From Isoetes taiwanensis (Eukaryota > Streptophyta > Lycopodiopsida > Isoetales > Isoetaceae): a stretch of 64,000 nucleotides of DNA. The translations under genes were made by a program, and so were the position numbers. Positions within the stretch are counted from its first letter, which is position 1. Each line of letters starts with the position of its first letter. Positions 23,310 to 36,798 of the stretch are shown one piece after another. The stretch covers positions 18,327,418-18,391,417 of the forward strand of contig JAJEKV010000010.1 in NCBI GenBank assembly GCA_021234155.1. The letters are read 5' to 3'. Below the pieces are notes generated by a model, which did not search any database, was not told the DNA's origin, and saw only the letters and a program-made list of their open reading frames with translations.

Positions 23310-23350
23310 ACCATAGTTAAGCATATCATTGCATCTAAATTGGTTTTGCC
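23310..23350 (+). repeat. Resumed end of the 415-bp repeat
   Basis: CACCATAGTTAAGCATATCATTGCATCTAAATTGG continues the copy that was interrupted at 16400 and leads straight into duplicated segment B. Confidence 0.75.
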
Positions 23351-26300
23351 AGATATATTATGGTGGTGTATCCTTTATCCTTTGATTTTTTGGAACATGG
23401 CCCAGAATCGGATTGCATCTTTCCGGTGATATCGGTTACTGTATACGCGGCGATTGGGCACTTTCGTATGGATAAAGAATGTTTGTTGGGAATGGAGTCA
23501 CAAAGGTTGTCGATGTAGATGATTTCCTGACAAACCAGAATACATCACAAGCGAGTAAATATTCATGTACGAATATGAACTGCGTTTTCTGGTATGGTTT
23601 TGTTCTGAAAAGGCTTCTAGCTATGGTGTAACTATGCATCTGCCACTATGGTAAGACTATGAAGGTTTGTTAATGGTTTCTTGCAAAAGCACTCAATCGC
23701 GGAGTTCTTCAATGACGTAGGTCTTGATTTAAGTTCTTTGTGCTTTGGCATCTCCACACTAAAATTTGCATCGATTCACCCGATTTTGAAGTCATATAAG
23801 GGTCTGGCAAATGACAATCATTTATGTGGCCGGCCATTTCATCATTTTAGGTTCATGAGGTTAGTCTAATTCTGCGGCGTGTTGTAAAGCACATTAGTAA
23901 TTGAAAAGAACATAGTTGATTTTTTTCTAATTTTATCCTAGTAGCAGCTAAAATTTGGTCTAGCGTAGCATCTTTAGGCAATACCCATGCTCATGATTGG
24001 TCATTTTGGAGTTTTCGAGCCGACCTGGTTGCTAATGGATAATGTATAATCTCTTAGTCTATTATGAATCTGAGGTCCATTGGTCGCTGCGGTTTCCACA
24101 ATTTGGTATTCTGGCAGATTCTGGCTTTAAATTTGGTTATCGTTATGCAGATAGTGGACATGGAAGCGGTGCTCGGAAGGAATAGAGCAATATACATCAT
24201 TTCATAAGTGGTAGGTTGGCGGCTTTTTAGGAGGCAAAGAAATCGCATTAAGCTATTAATATTAGCTCATTTTGTTGATCTTTTAAGTTTGGCACATGTT
24301 CATCAAACAATTTTTGCTTTCGAGGCATTTGTCATTGGATATGGTAAGGGTGCCGGTGGGGCTACGCGATTTCGGCTGACAATTACATGCATTTGTGTCT
24401 AATAGTGTCATTTCAACCTAGAGAGGAAGGGAGGCAAAGGAATAAATTACTAATGGCATATTTCTGTTAGCGGAATGACTTTAGCTAAGCATAGATGAAA
24501 TCCACATGAAACAATGGTTGAGCTAAACTCTACGCATTTTCCCTCTCATGTTTTAAGCGTTAAGCTAAATAGCAAACAATCATCCCAAAGTTTCTATGGT
24601 GTGGTCAACACAAACTATTAAACAAATTACTATCTTTTTTCAATTCCACTTATTTTAGTCATTTTCTTTACAAATAGTATTAAAGTCTAGGACTCAGAAT
24701 TAATTCACAATGCTAGAAACTAAACTACTAAACTACTAATCATATATTTCATAAGCTAGAATGATGCATTTCAAGCTGGCTTTCAATTTCATTCTAAAAG
24801 TTTTGGTTTTAGCTAAACGATACAATTTTGCTCTCATATTTTCTAGCATTTGGCTAAAAGAGCTCTACCGTTTCGTGCGATCAGAAAAGTTAAGCTAAAA
24901 TTATTATTTTTTTCCAATTTTTTCCATTTACTTTGTAAGCTTTAAATGTGCTAAAAATACGTAAATACGGATTTGTATAGAAATTATTCCATGGAAGGGT
25001 AAAGCTCGATGGCGTTTGCATAGGATACTTGGTGAAGGATACTCTGCGGATTCGGGTTCGCTCTTTCCCTCTCCTGTTGTCCCTCTTATGGTTAGGAAGT
25101 ACTTAAGAAGGAAGCTGACAAGCGATAGGAAAAGATTGAATAAGTAGGATAATCTCAATCACGAAAATTTCGGAAGGATAAGTTTCATAAAGTTTGATGG
25201 TATTGTTTAGAATTCAGTCCCTCAGGGCAAGAATTAAGGCCGCAATTGGAAATGTTGGCAGGTAGATAGAGCAGTTACGTCGAGAGCACCCAACTTAAAA
25301 TAACAAACCCGGATCTGTCCAAAAAGCTTTTAGCGGATAGCTCAATTAAGCTATCTGCGAGAATTAGCATACTTTGTCATTTCTATGTTGGTATCCAAAT
25401 TCGTAAAATGATTGTCTTAACCGGCCGGAAGAACAACACCTCATCTATTTTTGTGTTCTGCGTGATCACGGAAACCAGTCGGTAGGCAGGACTTTGCAGG
25501 TTTGTCATTTGTTCTTAAAAGTTCATATTGACGGCCGTCCGGGGACATTACTTTGCATGGGTGGACAGGAAATTTGTGATGTGTTATCACTATAATTTCT
25601 TTGCTCTGGATTCTTGAAGAGGGAATTGATGTTATGCGAGGCAATTTGAAGGGCCGAGGATTCAATGGTCCTCCAATTACTCTGAGACCCACCGGACTTG
25701 TAAGTGCTTTATGTAGATATTAGCGTGCCAGTGGCATTTGTGTTAAATGGTGTCATGTTATTTGGGAGACCTATGAGCTGAGTGGCGTGGAGGTCAAAGT
25801 CAAAGTCAAAGTCAAAGTGAAGCAGACTTTACCCTGCAGGGTGTTAGAACAAACTAGAAACACCGGACACCTGCAGCCACTTTGGGGTTTGGGTGTTTAG
25901 ATCAAAGTCAAGTCAACCTAGGGCCAAAATTTTAGGAGAACAGATCTATCTACTCTCGGGATTTTTAGGCAAGTTGGAGGAAACTTTCCATATGAAGGAG
26001 ATGCACAATATGACAAGTGGATGCACCCAGTTGGAAAGAAAATATGGACATCGTGGAGTGATGGAAAGAGGGTGAGCTTGCGGTGAAGTTATTGACAAAG
26101 GAGATTGTTTGGCTGATTGATCTTGTTAATGGGTGTATTGAGTGTCGGTTGTAGATACATCATCTTCAGTCTGGCTGCATTTGGGCATCTTTTTAACCAA
26201 ATCACGGGGACAGGGTCATGGCACCTTAGACTGGTCGAGGGTGTTGAGTTCGATACTACATAGTAGGAGATCAGCGATCTTGCGTGTATCATACCCACGA

Positions 26301-28460
26301 ATGCCAGCGTTACATTCGCATTAATTGGTTTTAGTAAAGATGTGCCCACCGGCAAGGTGCGGCAAATGTTGAGAAAGGTTCACGCTGACTCGCAGGAACA
26401 ATTTAAAGAAGTGAATCTTCATCCTCAACTTTTGAAAAGGGCTGCAGATGTAAGATGAAGTTAAATGTGGGCCGTCCTAGTCGGCTTTATGCGGTACTAC
26501 GGCTGAGGCAATGTTCAGTTTGTTCGACGTTCGAAATTTGAAACCACAGGAAAAACGCCTGTGTTCTAGGAATCCTTTGTTTCACGCCAATCGCGCAATG
26601 CGTCTGAAATCTGACCGCAGGCTGACTGGGATTGTATGATCGTACTATGTGCCATTAAGACTTGCCATGTCTCCAACACAAAGCGCGAAAATTGACGTCA
26701 AGGTAAGTGGATCACCGTTCTTGCATCATCTTCTTGAACCATTCTTGTCAAGAATGACAAATCTCCCCTCCAAAACTTGTAAGATCGATGCGCGCTACCT
26801 TGACATAGTAGAAATGGGTTGAAATTCGGCCATTCTTCTTTGCCCTCATGACTGCGAAATCGGTGCTTGAGAATTGACATCCGCGGTCATTTCCAGGTGT
26901 CACTACAAGAGCTGTTCAAAAAAATATTACATCTCAAACAAAAAATAAGACTGCATTATATATGTTAGGATAGGCTAGGTTAATGATTAAGCCATTTCAT
27001 CCTCCTTCTAATATTACATGAGAATGCGCCTTCATTACATAGAGTGCAACATCGAAAATCCATCGTTGGTGTCGGTCATGCATTCTAAATGGAAGACGAG
27101 CATGCATGTTTTGCATGCATCACGGTAGCCTTATGCCATTAAGTTGGGAGTTCAGCTATTTTGAAGCGTTTAAGCCGACTTCTCATCGGTGGCTTCCTCT
27201 TCTCTCTCGGCGATTACCTTGTTCTCTTTGAGCCACCCTCCCCCTTCTTTGTTATTGTATTTTATCGGCGTGGCAGCGTAATCAACCACTCTGGGAGGAA
27301 CGAACATTGTTTTGTTTGGTGATGTCTTGAGTCTGAGGTTAGCTGGCGGCACTCTGTTTAGGCTTTCCATTACGTGGGTTTTGGGGCGATTTTGTTTGTC
27401 AAGCTGCTAGAGGAAACTATCACTAGGGTTTTTCTCTAGCGATCTCTATTAGGTATATTTTGTTGGGGTCCAAATGAGTAATTGGATTTCCGCTTGCGTT
27501 GGATTCGCGTATTGATAGGCTGCCACTATCCATTATGCATCTGTGAGATGAATGAGAAGCAAGTCTAAGACCTAAGTGTCATCATACATCGTAATTAAAT
27601 TAAAAGGTATCTATAAAATAGTAAGCGAGCGGTTGGAGGATATAAATGTAAGCGTCATAGCGCTAACCTAGGGCATGTGAATAGCGTGTCCGATATTTAT
27701 GTTTTTGCGACATCTGTTGAGAAGATTTTAAGCATCCACTACAGTGCAACATGGGGAGGCACTATTTTTTATTTGTGGCTCTGAGCTTAATGTCTTCTCT
27801 TATACGAGCCATTGGCTCCTACCAGCGTGGCAATGCCGCGTGTAGCGAATCGGCGTGAGGAGGCACGGCAATCCGTCGCTAAAGAATTTCAATACGGTGA
27901 TGGTAGGACCACGTTTGGGCAACGCGGTGCTATATATACACCATTGTTTATTGTCTTAACATCTTTGACTCATAACCTAAAATATATTATTGCCTAGTAT
28001 GCCCGATATATCTATCATCCATTATCAATGGCCGTTGATGTACAACCAACAAGAAAGGTTGGCTGGGCGAGCCAATTTCTTTGTTGGCCGGAAAGAGGTA
28101 AAACAGTGCAGTGAATGCCTTGAAGGCACTGAATATAGGGATTACTTGCAGAACAAGAAGGGGGAACCATGACATCACGTGCTAACATCAGCTATTTTTT
28201 CTAGGTGTCAAGCATTGGTTTTTTTTGCATCAAACAAAATAAAAAAAAAAAACCCGGCAAATACAGAAACGAAACATGACTTATATAATAAACCAAATCA
28301 ACAAATTTGAGATTGTCAATAAAACATAACGGCTAGTGCAACACGATATAAAAGCATGTCTGTTGTCAAATCATTTCATTATCATGCAAAAATCCAACTC
28401 CATGGCAAAAATCCAACTCCATGGGAAGAATATTGGTGGTACTCTAAGTCTATCTCAATA
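23351..28460 (+). repeat. Duplicated segment, copy B
   Basis: Colinear with 11076-15420 (landmarks given there). It is longer by about 450 bp at 25.75-26.2 kb, an interval that contains a GTCAAA hexamer run and is absent from copy A. Homology ends near 28460, about 110 bp before the stop codon of the EF-hand gene. Frames that look plausible in copy A are shifted or stopped here, so at least one copy is not functional as written. Confidence 0.8.
25794..25822 (+). repeat. (GTCAAA)n microsatellite in copy B only
   Basis: Four GTCAAA units and a variant, inside the interval present only in copy B. Confidence 0.85.
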
Positions 28461-28572
28461 ATAGAACAATCGGTGGAAGGAGTTAAACGAAACTATAAAA
28501 GAAAAGATAACTAGTAAAGAATTAACGCGGTAGATAAGAAGGGGCGGTTGATTTGGTGGGAATTCAATTCAT

Positions 28573-28993
28573 TTACATGATGGTGCAGGCACTAGCAATA
28601 GCAATTTGAACAGCAGCTTGCAAAGCGCGGTTGCCGGCAGATTGAGTAGGAACGGCGGCCTGCGGCTGAGGGGCATATTGGTTCTGAGTGAAAGGGTGCT
28701 GGGGAGCATATTGGTTTTGAGCATATTGGTTATTACGAGGGGCTAAAGAAGGAGCATCAAACTTGATAGTTTGAGTTCTAATAAGGTAATAAAGTGTGAC
28801 ACACTCCCAAAATGTCAAAACCCCATTTCCATCAGCATCCAGAACAGGAAAATAGGCAGCGATTTGGGGGCTAAGAGCAGGGCCTGAAACCTGGCAGATG
28901 TCCTGCAAGCTCACATACCCATCTCTGTTTAAATCAAATCAATCGATAGAACTGCTCTGCTTGCTGCTTCAGTTTGTGTGGCATGTCGGCCAT
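28573..28993 (-). CDS. Small calcium-binding protein with two EF-hands, frameshifted
   Basis: A calcium sensor or buffer protein of about 138 residues, probably cytosolic since no signal peptide is visible. The start ATG at 28993-28991 follows GGAGGAGAAACA. Reading from it gives MADMPHKLKQQAEQFY and then a canonical first EF-hand loop (DLNRDGYVSLQD, residues 19-30). The second loop is DADGNGVLTFWE (residues 51-62), with acidic residues at positions 1, 3 and 12 and the central glycine. The C-terminal half is a low-complexity region rich in Asn, Gln, Tyr, Ala and Pro with an NQYA(P/Q) repeat, ending in an alanine-rich helix and TAA at 28575-28573. The two loops are not in one frame: the plus-strand word AATC is duplicated at 28937-28944, adding four bases in the codons just before loop 1. 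Without it the gene is a single intronless frame. The downstream part alone is open for 113 codons. An AT-rich TTTATAAAAT box lies just upstream of the ATG. Two clean loops and one lesion suggest a recent break or an assembly error. Confidence 0.8.
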
Positions 28994-30750
28994 TGTTTCT
29001 CCTCCTTCAAATTTTATAAAATCTGTGTTTGGCATTGGCCTTCCAATTAGCAGTAATTAGGCCTACCATGTTCTGCTCAACGTGTCTTGGAATAATCTGC
29101 CAACGTGCCTAATCGCCATTTCGGATCTGGATCGGGCTCTTTCTAAGATCGGGCTTTTCTCCTCTTTTACTCATTCTTTACCAGTTCATGAGAACGCATT
29201 TTATGTAGTACTTTTCAGCCGGAATTTCATTGCAGCATAGTCTGGTACCCGTGGTAAATTTTAAGAAAGTTATTCAGATTTTCCGCCACTATGGCATATT
29301 GTTATACAAGAGTTTGCTGCCGCCACTATGGTATTTTTTTTTTTTGTTGGCAACATGATTGAAACTAAAATATGAAATAATATATCGTCACACCACCACT
29401 TCATCGCTTGTTCCCTCAATATATCATCACAACACCGCTTCGTTGCTTGTTTTCCTTATGGCTTATTTTTAGCCATTGTTCCATAATATTCCCCAACATA
29501 TTCTTTCTTGTGCATTCTACACCGTCCACCACATACTTGATGGGTCAAATCCCCAATTCCACCTCAGCATAAGATTTCTTAATCATTACGGCATAAGTCA
29601 ATATACAAGTCAAAAGAATGATAGTAGGATGACTTTGTCTTATGGATTTCACCTCCTCAATGAATTTACATCTATAATAACATTGGGGTCTTTTCTTCGG
29701 AACATGAGTGTGCTCCTTTAGGTTTTGAAGCTCTTTAAGCTATAAGTTATTTTCTAAGAGCAGAAGAACACAATATATTCTATTAGTTTATGCCAGAAGT
29801 TAGATATTGAGTATCGTTTGACATACTGCGAAACACGATGTTGATTTAGGTATATTTTTGTTGCGAAAAATTGCCACCATGTAGTAGGTTCCTTCAATAA
29901 AAATATGAAGTTAATTAGGTCATTAAGAAGCCTTCCCTCTTCTACCACGTTAAGCCAACTAAGTGATGGAAGCTTTTTGTTTTCTCTATTGGTAATCTCA
30001 ATTCTTAAATCTCAATGGATCACCTAATTGAAAAAGCATTGAGTTACGGTTATAGCCAGTAGAGGAGTAAGTGTTTTGAATTTTGATTTGTGCCATGTAT
30101 GCCTTAAATATCCAGAACACGACAAGCCATACATGTTTTGCTTACCATAGGATACAACGATATTTGAAAATAATACCCTCAAATACAATCATGATAATAT
30201 GTGCGCCATTATGTTGTTGCCCTCGTGACAACGATGCTATGGCAAGAGTTACTAGCATTGCCACGATACTAAAATAACTTTAGGGATAACATTTATCGCC
30301 ACATGCATTATCTCGTTACCTTAAATGAACCAAATTTACCATCTTCAAAGAAATTCAAATTTAAAATTATTGCCAATTTTCATATCCGGATTATGATATA
30401 GTGTCACTAAAAATCATCACAGAATACACTTCAACATTTTATTTGTTGCTGTTTATATATTTGGGGTATACATTTTTTGACAAATTGGCCGGAAGCCGTC
30501 CATTAATATAGTGAAGGCACCGGCTTGATGTAGAGTCTTAATTTCAACAAGATGGTTAAACATTATTCCTCATATGGCTTGTGCATGTGAAATAGCTATT
30601 TTACTGGTACTTTATTAAGTGTCGATGCTTGTCTAAGTTTAAAATTGTTTGTCTTTCACTATTTGCTCATCTACATACATAGGAGACCCGAGATTGACTA
30701 GAGTCTGAGCATTTGTCATCGAGGCATCTGACTACTGCCTTGTGTTGTTG
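28994..30750. other. Intergenic DNA without recognised genes
   Basis: AT-rich sequence. A 39-bp two-copy repeat lies at 29381-29459 (TATATC(G/A)TCACA(C/A)CACC..). CCGCCACTATGG appears twice near 29283 and 29320. Frames at 29476-29721 (+) and 29754-29948 (-) match no family. Confidence 0.4.
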
Positions 30751-30754
30751 TATT

Positions 30755-31095
30755 TGATAAGAGAAACAAAGAGGAAGATGTGGAGATGCAAGCAATCGAG
30801 GAAAGTGAGAATGTGGTGTTAGAGGAGCCATGTTAGATCTGGATAGAAGATGATGAACATGATGAAATCGGCGCTAAGCAGCTTATAGCCCTTAGGTTTG
30901 AACTATGAAAATGATATTGAAGTTACTAGGATAAAAGTAGACGTTGGAAGTTGGAACTTAAAGTAGACTTTAATGTTTAAGGTGATCATTTATTGTGCTT
31001 AGCCATGTGGCGAAACTGAGCAGTGGAGATTAACACCATACTATATAAGAACAAGAGTTGGGTAGTTTAAGGAATTTGAATAGAAGAGTTGTAAC
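30755..31095 (+). repeat. Fragment related to the 3' interior of the Athila-like element
   Basis: GAGAAACAAAGAGGAAGATG, GAATGTGGTGTTAGAGG, AACTATGAAAATGA, ACTAGGATAAA and CCATACTATATAAG occur in the same order as at 51205-51535, directly upstream of that element's 3' LTR. Homology stops at TTGAATAGAAGAG, where the LTR would begin. This is a truncated remnant of the family, without a recognisable LTR. Confidence 0.7.
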
Positions 31096-32959
31096 CATCA
31101 TTCAATTAGAGTAGGTTATGTATTCAAAATGTGTAGTATAAGCATTTTATTGACCATTATATTGAATTAACCACACTTTTACCTTTGTGTTCATTTTGGT
31201 GGGAATATGCATTTTATGTGAAAATGCTGAAGACGTGTCTTGTTCGACTAAGCCCATATTAGCAGGCAGTCGGGGTTGGCGGAAATTGCTGATGAATTAA
31301 GCACATTCCTTGGGGCGGCAATGAAATCTAAACAATGAAATTGTAAAGCTGCAGTAAATAACAACAAGCGAGTTGCTGCAAAGCGGATTTTAAATTGGTT
31401 CAAATGTGGCGTGGCAGCGATTTATAATATAAATAGCATTACAATGGGAACAAACTACAAAAACTAATCGAGGATTCATGGAGTCCTCGGTATTTATGAC
31501 GGTCACGAGATCTGTCGATCATGAACAAACCACCATGCTCCCGGATTCCATATAAAGATGGATTACAACATCAAAGGGATCAGGATAGGCCGGACGGGAT
31601 TCTTAGCGACATCAAGCGGAGTCACGAGAGTTCTGTAAACATGGCTTTTCTGAAGATGCGGTTCATCTTCGGAGGTAATAGAATGTGCCATAATAACAAG
31701 GAGAAGTGGGAGAAGCGAAGGCAGGTCGGGGGTATTTCATGCATACCTATTTATACACGCAAAATTGTGATATATACCACGGTGTTAAGTATAACAAGCT
31801 AGTACACATAATATAAAAATATATCACATTACAGAACCAATAATCGATAAAATAACACAATATATATTCAAAACCTTTAGATATAGTATGTTTCCTTATT
31901 CAAAACTTTTTAGAAAGTGTATTTCATATACATATATATCAAAAAGTTCCTTTAGGGCGATTTTTCTCAAGTTCTGTCAATTTCCCTGTCCGGAATCCAA
32001 GGTGTGGTATAGCGTGTGTATCTCTTCGGTGATCTTTCACAAGCTATTTCTTGCGGACACTAACAAAGCGGAAAGCGAGGAAGTCATCTTTTGTCAAAGG
32101 TACTTGAGGATGATAGGATGGCGGATTCAATGGCTATTGACTGATTAGGCTTAACTTGCTTTAGGCGTCATCATCACAATGATTATGCCTTCCTTATCCT
32201 CAACACAGAGCATCCATCATGTTGCGCCAAGCATTTCACAAATATCTTTTTTACACAGCCGGTTCTTTAGGGTTTTGTGAATGAAGCACATTTGCTTGTT
32301 GGATGGGCCTTAATTTCTATTTAGCTTCGAGGCACTGCCTTTCAAAACATCCACCGTATATTTCTATGCTCCATGATGACCAAATTGCTGCTTGAAACGG
32401 TGAGGCACGAGTCAACATCTCGCCCGGATAAGGGGCGAGGTAAAGCATATTTGATGCGTGTCTCAAATGGTTGATGCGCATACCGCGCGAGCTTTCAAAG
32501 CGTTGGCGGTGGATGCACATAACCACACCATTCAAATCAAAGACCCGATTGCGGGCCCGATCATTTTAATAAGGAGAACAATAACGTGGATAGAGAAATG
32601 GAAACAAAAGCAGCCCGGTGATTTCATAGGCTGGTACGTATCAACATAATTCAAAAGTATGCTCTAGGAAACTCCATTCGGCGGTAGCGATTTCTATAAG
32701 CTTCTAGTTTGAAAAATGCATGGATATCAAAAAAGGAATATTGTCCGATACCTTCGTCTTCATCGTTACATTGTTTATAACATCCTTGCATCTTTATTAC
32801 AGATTGCCTCGATTACGCTGAAGCACCAACCACATCGTTGAGATGCGTATAGTGTGAACTAAACGATAGTTCATTATAACATGCTAACACGGCTGGTGTT
32901 ATGATTTAGTCTGCTTCATGTCAAGATTGTTATTATCATCATCCTTGGCATTGTCATCT

Positions 32960-33600
32960 TGGTCTATATTTTCCAGGGCCAAGAATGTTCCACGGGCATG
33001 TCGATGGGTGCTTGGTGATCGGCTGCTTCGTCCATGTCATCCATGAAGTTGGTGCTACGCCAGTACATCTCCCGGACTCTCCGGATTTCCTTAAGCAAAT
33101 CGAAGGTATTTACATTGTAGAGGCTAGAAGCTTTGTTTTTTTTGCTTCTTAGATTGGTCCCTAGGGCTCCTCTAGTACTCTCAAAGAAGAGGTCCAAAAT
33201 TTCTGGCTCGATCGCCGAGGCGGCTACGGCATTTCCTTGCTAACTAAAGCTTCTCTACCGATGTAACCTCCAGCGTGAAGTTCGACAAGTTGTTCCCAAT
33301 GGACAAAATCGTCAATGAGATCGCAGGAAAGATCCATAGAGAACCGTTCTTGTTTAGCTTCCCCTTATGGAGTCAGGAGCTCATACTTAATGTCAGCCCA
33401 CAAAAGAGCTGCGTCGTCCGTTTTCTTTATAATACTCCTGTTCCTCCTCTAACTCTTCCCGCGACCTTGGCGGTACCTTAATGTTGCTCCAGATAGAAGG
33501 CGTTTAGCGGATGCGTTCATCCACAACGATAGCACTGCCATGCAGTTTCTCTCGAATGTGCTTTCCCTTAGTGTCATCCATAATGGCTATCATAATAATA
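32960..33600 (-). pseudogene. Unassigned minus-strand coding-like stretch
   Basis: Read across frames, several stretches look like real protein: TKGKHIREKLHGSAIVVDER (about 33590-33510), PPRSREELEEEQEYYKENGR (about 33475-33410) and SLYNVNTFDLLKEIRRVREM (about 33125-33065). They have normal composition with charged helices, but the frame shifts repeatedly. I cannot name the family. The position inside the GGCGCTGGCGATTT region suggests a transposon protein. Confidence 0.25.
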
Positions 33601-36528
33601 ACACATGAGAAAGTTTACTTCGCTGTCTTTGGGGGAATCAATCACTTAGTTTCATCTATGAGGATGCTTTTAAATGCATTATGACTTTCCATTCTAAGTC
33701 ATTTGGCACTTAGAGCATATGCATAGGACATGTCGGAGAGGACATATAGTGACGATTGTGTAATGCATTTCATGGTAGCATGGTGAAGAAGAGCATTATT
33801 ACCAGTCTTCAAAAGTGACGTCACAGGCCTCGACTATCAAACCCGCGAAGTGTGATATCCTTGAGACCTTCACCCACTTCATGGCAAAGGCACACTTGAA
33901 ACGGTGGACACTTGATAAAAAAATGTGGATTAAGTCTCCGGTCGCTGTAGGCTTTTCGTTTCAAATTCGGATGCAACGTGAATTCCAGCGATCTTTTAGC
34001 GTTCTTCAACCTGGCTGTGACAAGTCCTTGGATGAAATACATACTTCTTTTAGGTAGATGCGTTGGAGCGTTATACTTTGCATTAGTCCAGCGCAGGCAA
34101 GCGACCACTCACGATGTAAGCCTTTGCAGTTCCTCACCAAAGCGCCTTCTTGAGCACTCTAATATTCTTCAGCTTCGTCATGTACATCTTCAAAGGATTC
34201 CATAGCCTTTGTTGCTGAGAGTTTTCTTGTAAAGGATTTCGCTACGATTAACCCTATCCGTGAGATAGGTTCTTGATCTTCTAATCCACTGGGCCTTCCT
34301 CATCTACGGTTATATGGATATCAAAATTGATGTGTCAATAGGAGAGGAAATCTTCCTTGTGATCGGCAACTTCTTCTCCCGCAGTAAAGCGTCCCGAATT
34401 CATTCATTTCTCCCATCTAAGGGATCTGAAACAAAACTATCTTGCGAGGCATCCTTGGGCGCAGTTGGTTCTTGGCATCACCTTTTCATCTCCTTTTTTC
34501 TTTGATCACGGTGCTCTTAGTGCATCCGCAGCCAGTATAGTCGACTAAATTAATGTCCTTTCCGGTAACTTAGATTGGCAGCTTTGAACGTACTGTCGGT
34601 AGGCATTAGCTGCCATTGTGATTTAGAACAGGAAGTTGCTCTATATAGGGGTAAGGAATAACGTTGGCATGTCGTGAATTCAAAACAATCCTTCTAGTTT
34701 ATAATCATGCAGCAGCATTTCATATTAGAAGACAGTGGCGCCGGTAGCGTTATCGCTAAGCAGGAGTTTTGAAATAGTAGATGGTTCTGAGTCGATATAG
34801 CAAATGTGGCGCTGGCGATTTTATATTAGAATACAAATTAGCGGCGTGGCTCAGCATTCTAATATAAATCGCGCCAGTATGAAGCGAGAGCGTCTACCAT
34901 CCGAACCATTGCCTTCTACTATGAAATGGCTGGCGATGATTTAATTATCTGAAAAATAAAAATGTGGGAAGAGAATTACCTTTTGTATAGGGAAAGTTTT
35001 TCCCATGTCATTTTAAGTCGCGCTTAATACCGGCTAGTTGAGGTGTTGACCAGCTCGGGAACGGCTGATTTGACGAGAATCGGCTTATAGAACAAGCGAT
35101 TCGATTATCTTGCATGCGCTGGTAGTCTTACAGGCCCTCTATTGAATCTTTGGCCATCATCATAAAATGTTATGTCACAGGTTCGATGAAGTCCTCCGGC
35201 TTGCTCCGGATGATTACCTTTTGTTACGGTATCGTAGGCACTACATCTGCGGGCATTAGCACATACCGGATTTTCGATCATGTTGTTCAAATATCATCCA
35301 AGGAGTCTTTGCTTGTCATACCTTCGCTGATATAAATGGCACAGATGGACCTGAAAAGCACATCACGTTATTTAGATAATGAAGGCGAGGCCAGTGGATG
35401 CCAATGGCATGTTCTTGGTTGCTCATTGCCTCAAGTACTGTGTCATGCGTCACTTGTAAGGCCTAGCTGTCATACGTAGTTTCCACCTCTAGAGCTAGCT
35501 TCTTCCTTGTCCTTTGCGCAGCCAAGTAGATGCTTGCCCAGGGGGCCTCGTGCTAATGGCTCGTCCAGCGGTATAAGCCCTCGCATATTCTTAAGGTCGT
35601 AACAAGCCACTGTCCAGCCAAATTTGAAGAGGTTATAAAGCCGTAATAGATGCGATCTTAAAAGCGATCTCTTTAAGAGCTCGCCTTTGCATCGATTGAT
35701 CTTCTTTAGGCTTTTCTTATGTTTTTGGCCCGCTTCCAACTAATGCAGTGAGAAAGGAATAGCATCTTCATGGCAAGTGCTTCTTCATTTGATCGTTCTG
35801 CTAACCTTGACATGAATATGATGCGATGCTTCCCACTGGTTTTGAATATCTCCACATACCATTAGAACCCCTCATAAGATCTTCTTGGACATGGGTTCTG
35901 GGCACTATTAATGGATGTATCTTCGCGTCGTACATCTTTGCAGTGCGTAGCGATAACATCTTCTTAAATCCTTTGCCTTTTACGTTGTAGAGGTCGCCTT
36001 GCTTAGTCCTCCCTCTTTTGATTGTCTTTTGTGATCTGTAGAAATTGGCTATAGGTTAATCTTTATGCTCAAATAAACGTAAACGCATATGCAACAACAG
36101 CTTAGTAGCGATTTGAAAATGAATACAGCCAAGTTCATTTTAGTTTATTGGAATTAGCCGAACGTCAGATCAAAATGCAACAAATCTGGCTTAGCGTTGC
36201 AGTGACTGAAGATAAAGAAAACTAATGTAATGCCTAATTAAAGCTGCGCCCGGCGTTTGCTCCGAATCAAAATGCTTTCGAGGACACAACTAACTATAAA
36301 AATGCAACTTAAAAGGAGTTGAATCTTCATCGGAGGACACAACTAACTATAAAAAGAAAAACACAACTAGCTCTTTGAATCTTGTTACATTAAGTATACA
36401 AGCTTCAAGCTGACACATAAATTAAAATTACACATTAAGCATTTGAACATACATTTTTGGGACATATGAACTCAAACATTAAGAGGACATGCTTCTTATT
36501 GGATAATAACTTTCGCCGGAAAACATCC

Positions 36529-36798
36529 CTAAAGCCTAACAAGGGACCACGAGATCAATTCTGGAGAACAAAAGCGGATCAAAGTGCAGTGGCTTGTTGG
36601 ATTTGTGCTTTCTCGTGTTCTAGCGACCTCGGGCTTTGCATTTGTGCTTTGTTTGGCACCTCTACCGGCGCCTCGTGGCATTTGCGGATCCTCTGACGCC
36701 ATTGAACTGCAAGTCGCGGATAGTATGAGGCCCCAGGATTGGTTTGGCTTATATGTGTCGTTCATAATCTTGGTAGATTTAAAGCCAGTAAAATTCAA
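36529..36798 (-). pseudogene. Possible N-terminus of a Myb/SANT-like transposon protein
   Basis: From an internal ATG at about 36699 the minus strand reads MASEDPQMPRGAGRGAKQ, then HCTLIRFCSPELIS. This resembles the start of Myb/SANT-like proteins carried by some plant transposons (a W-x(n)-LI-x-FC-x-EI pattern), but the match is short and the frame breaks soon after. It could be chance. The longer plus-strand frame on the opposite strand (36584-37084) is less convincing. Confidence 0.2.
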
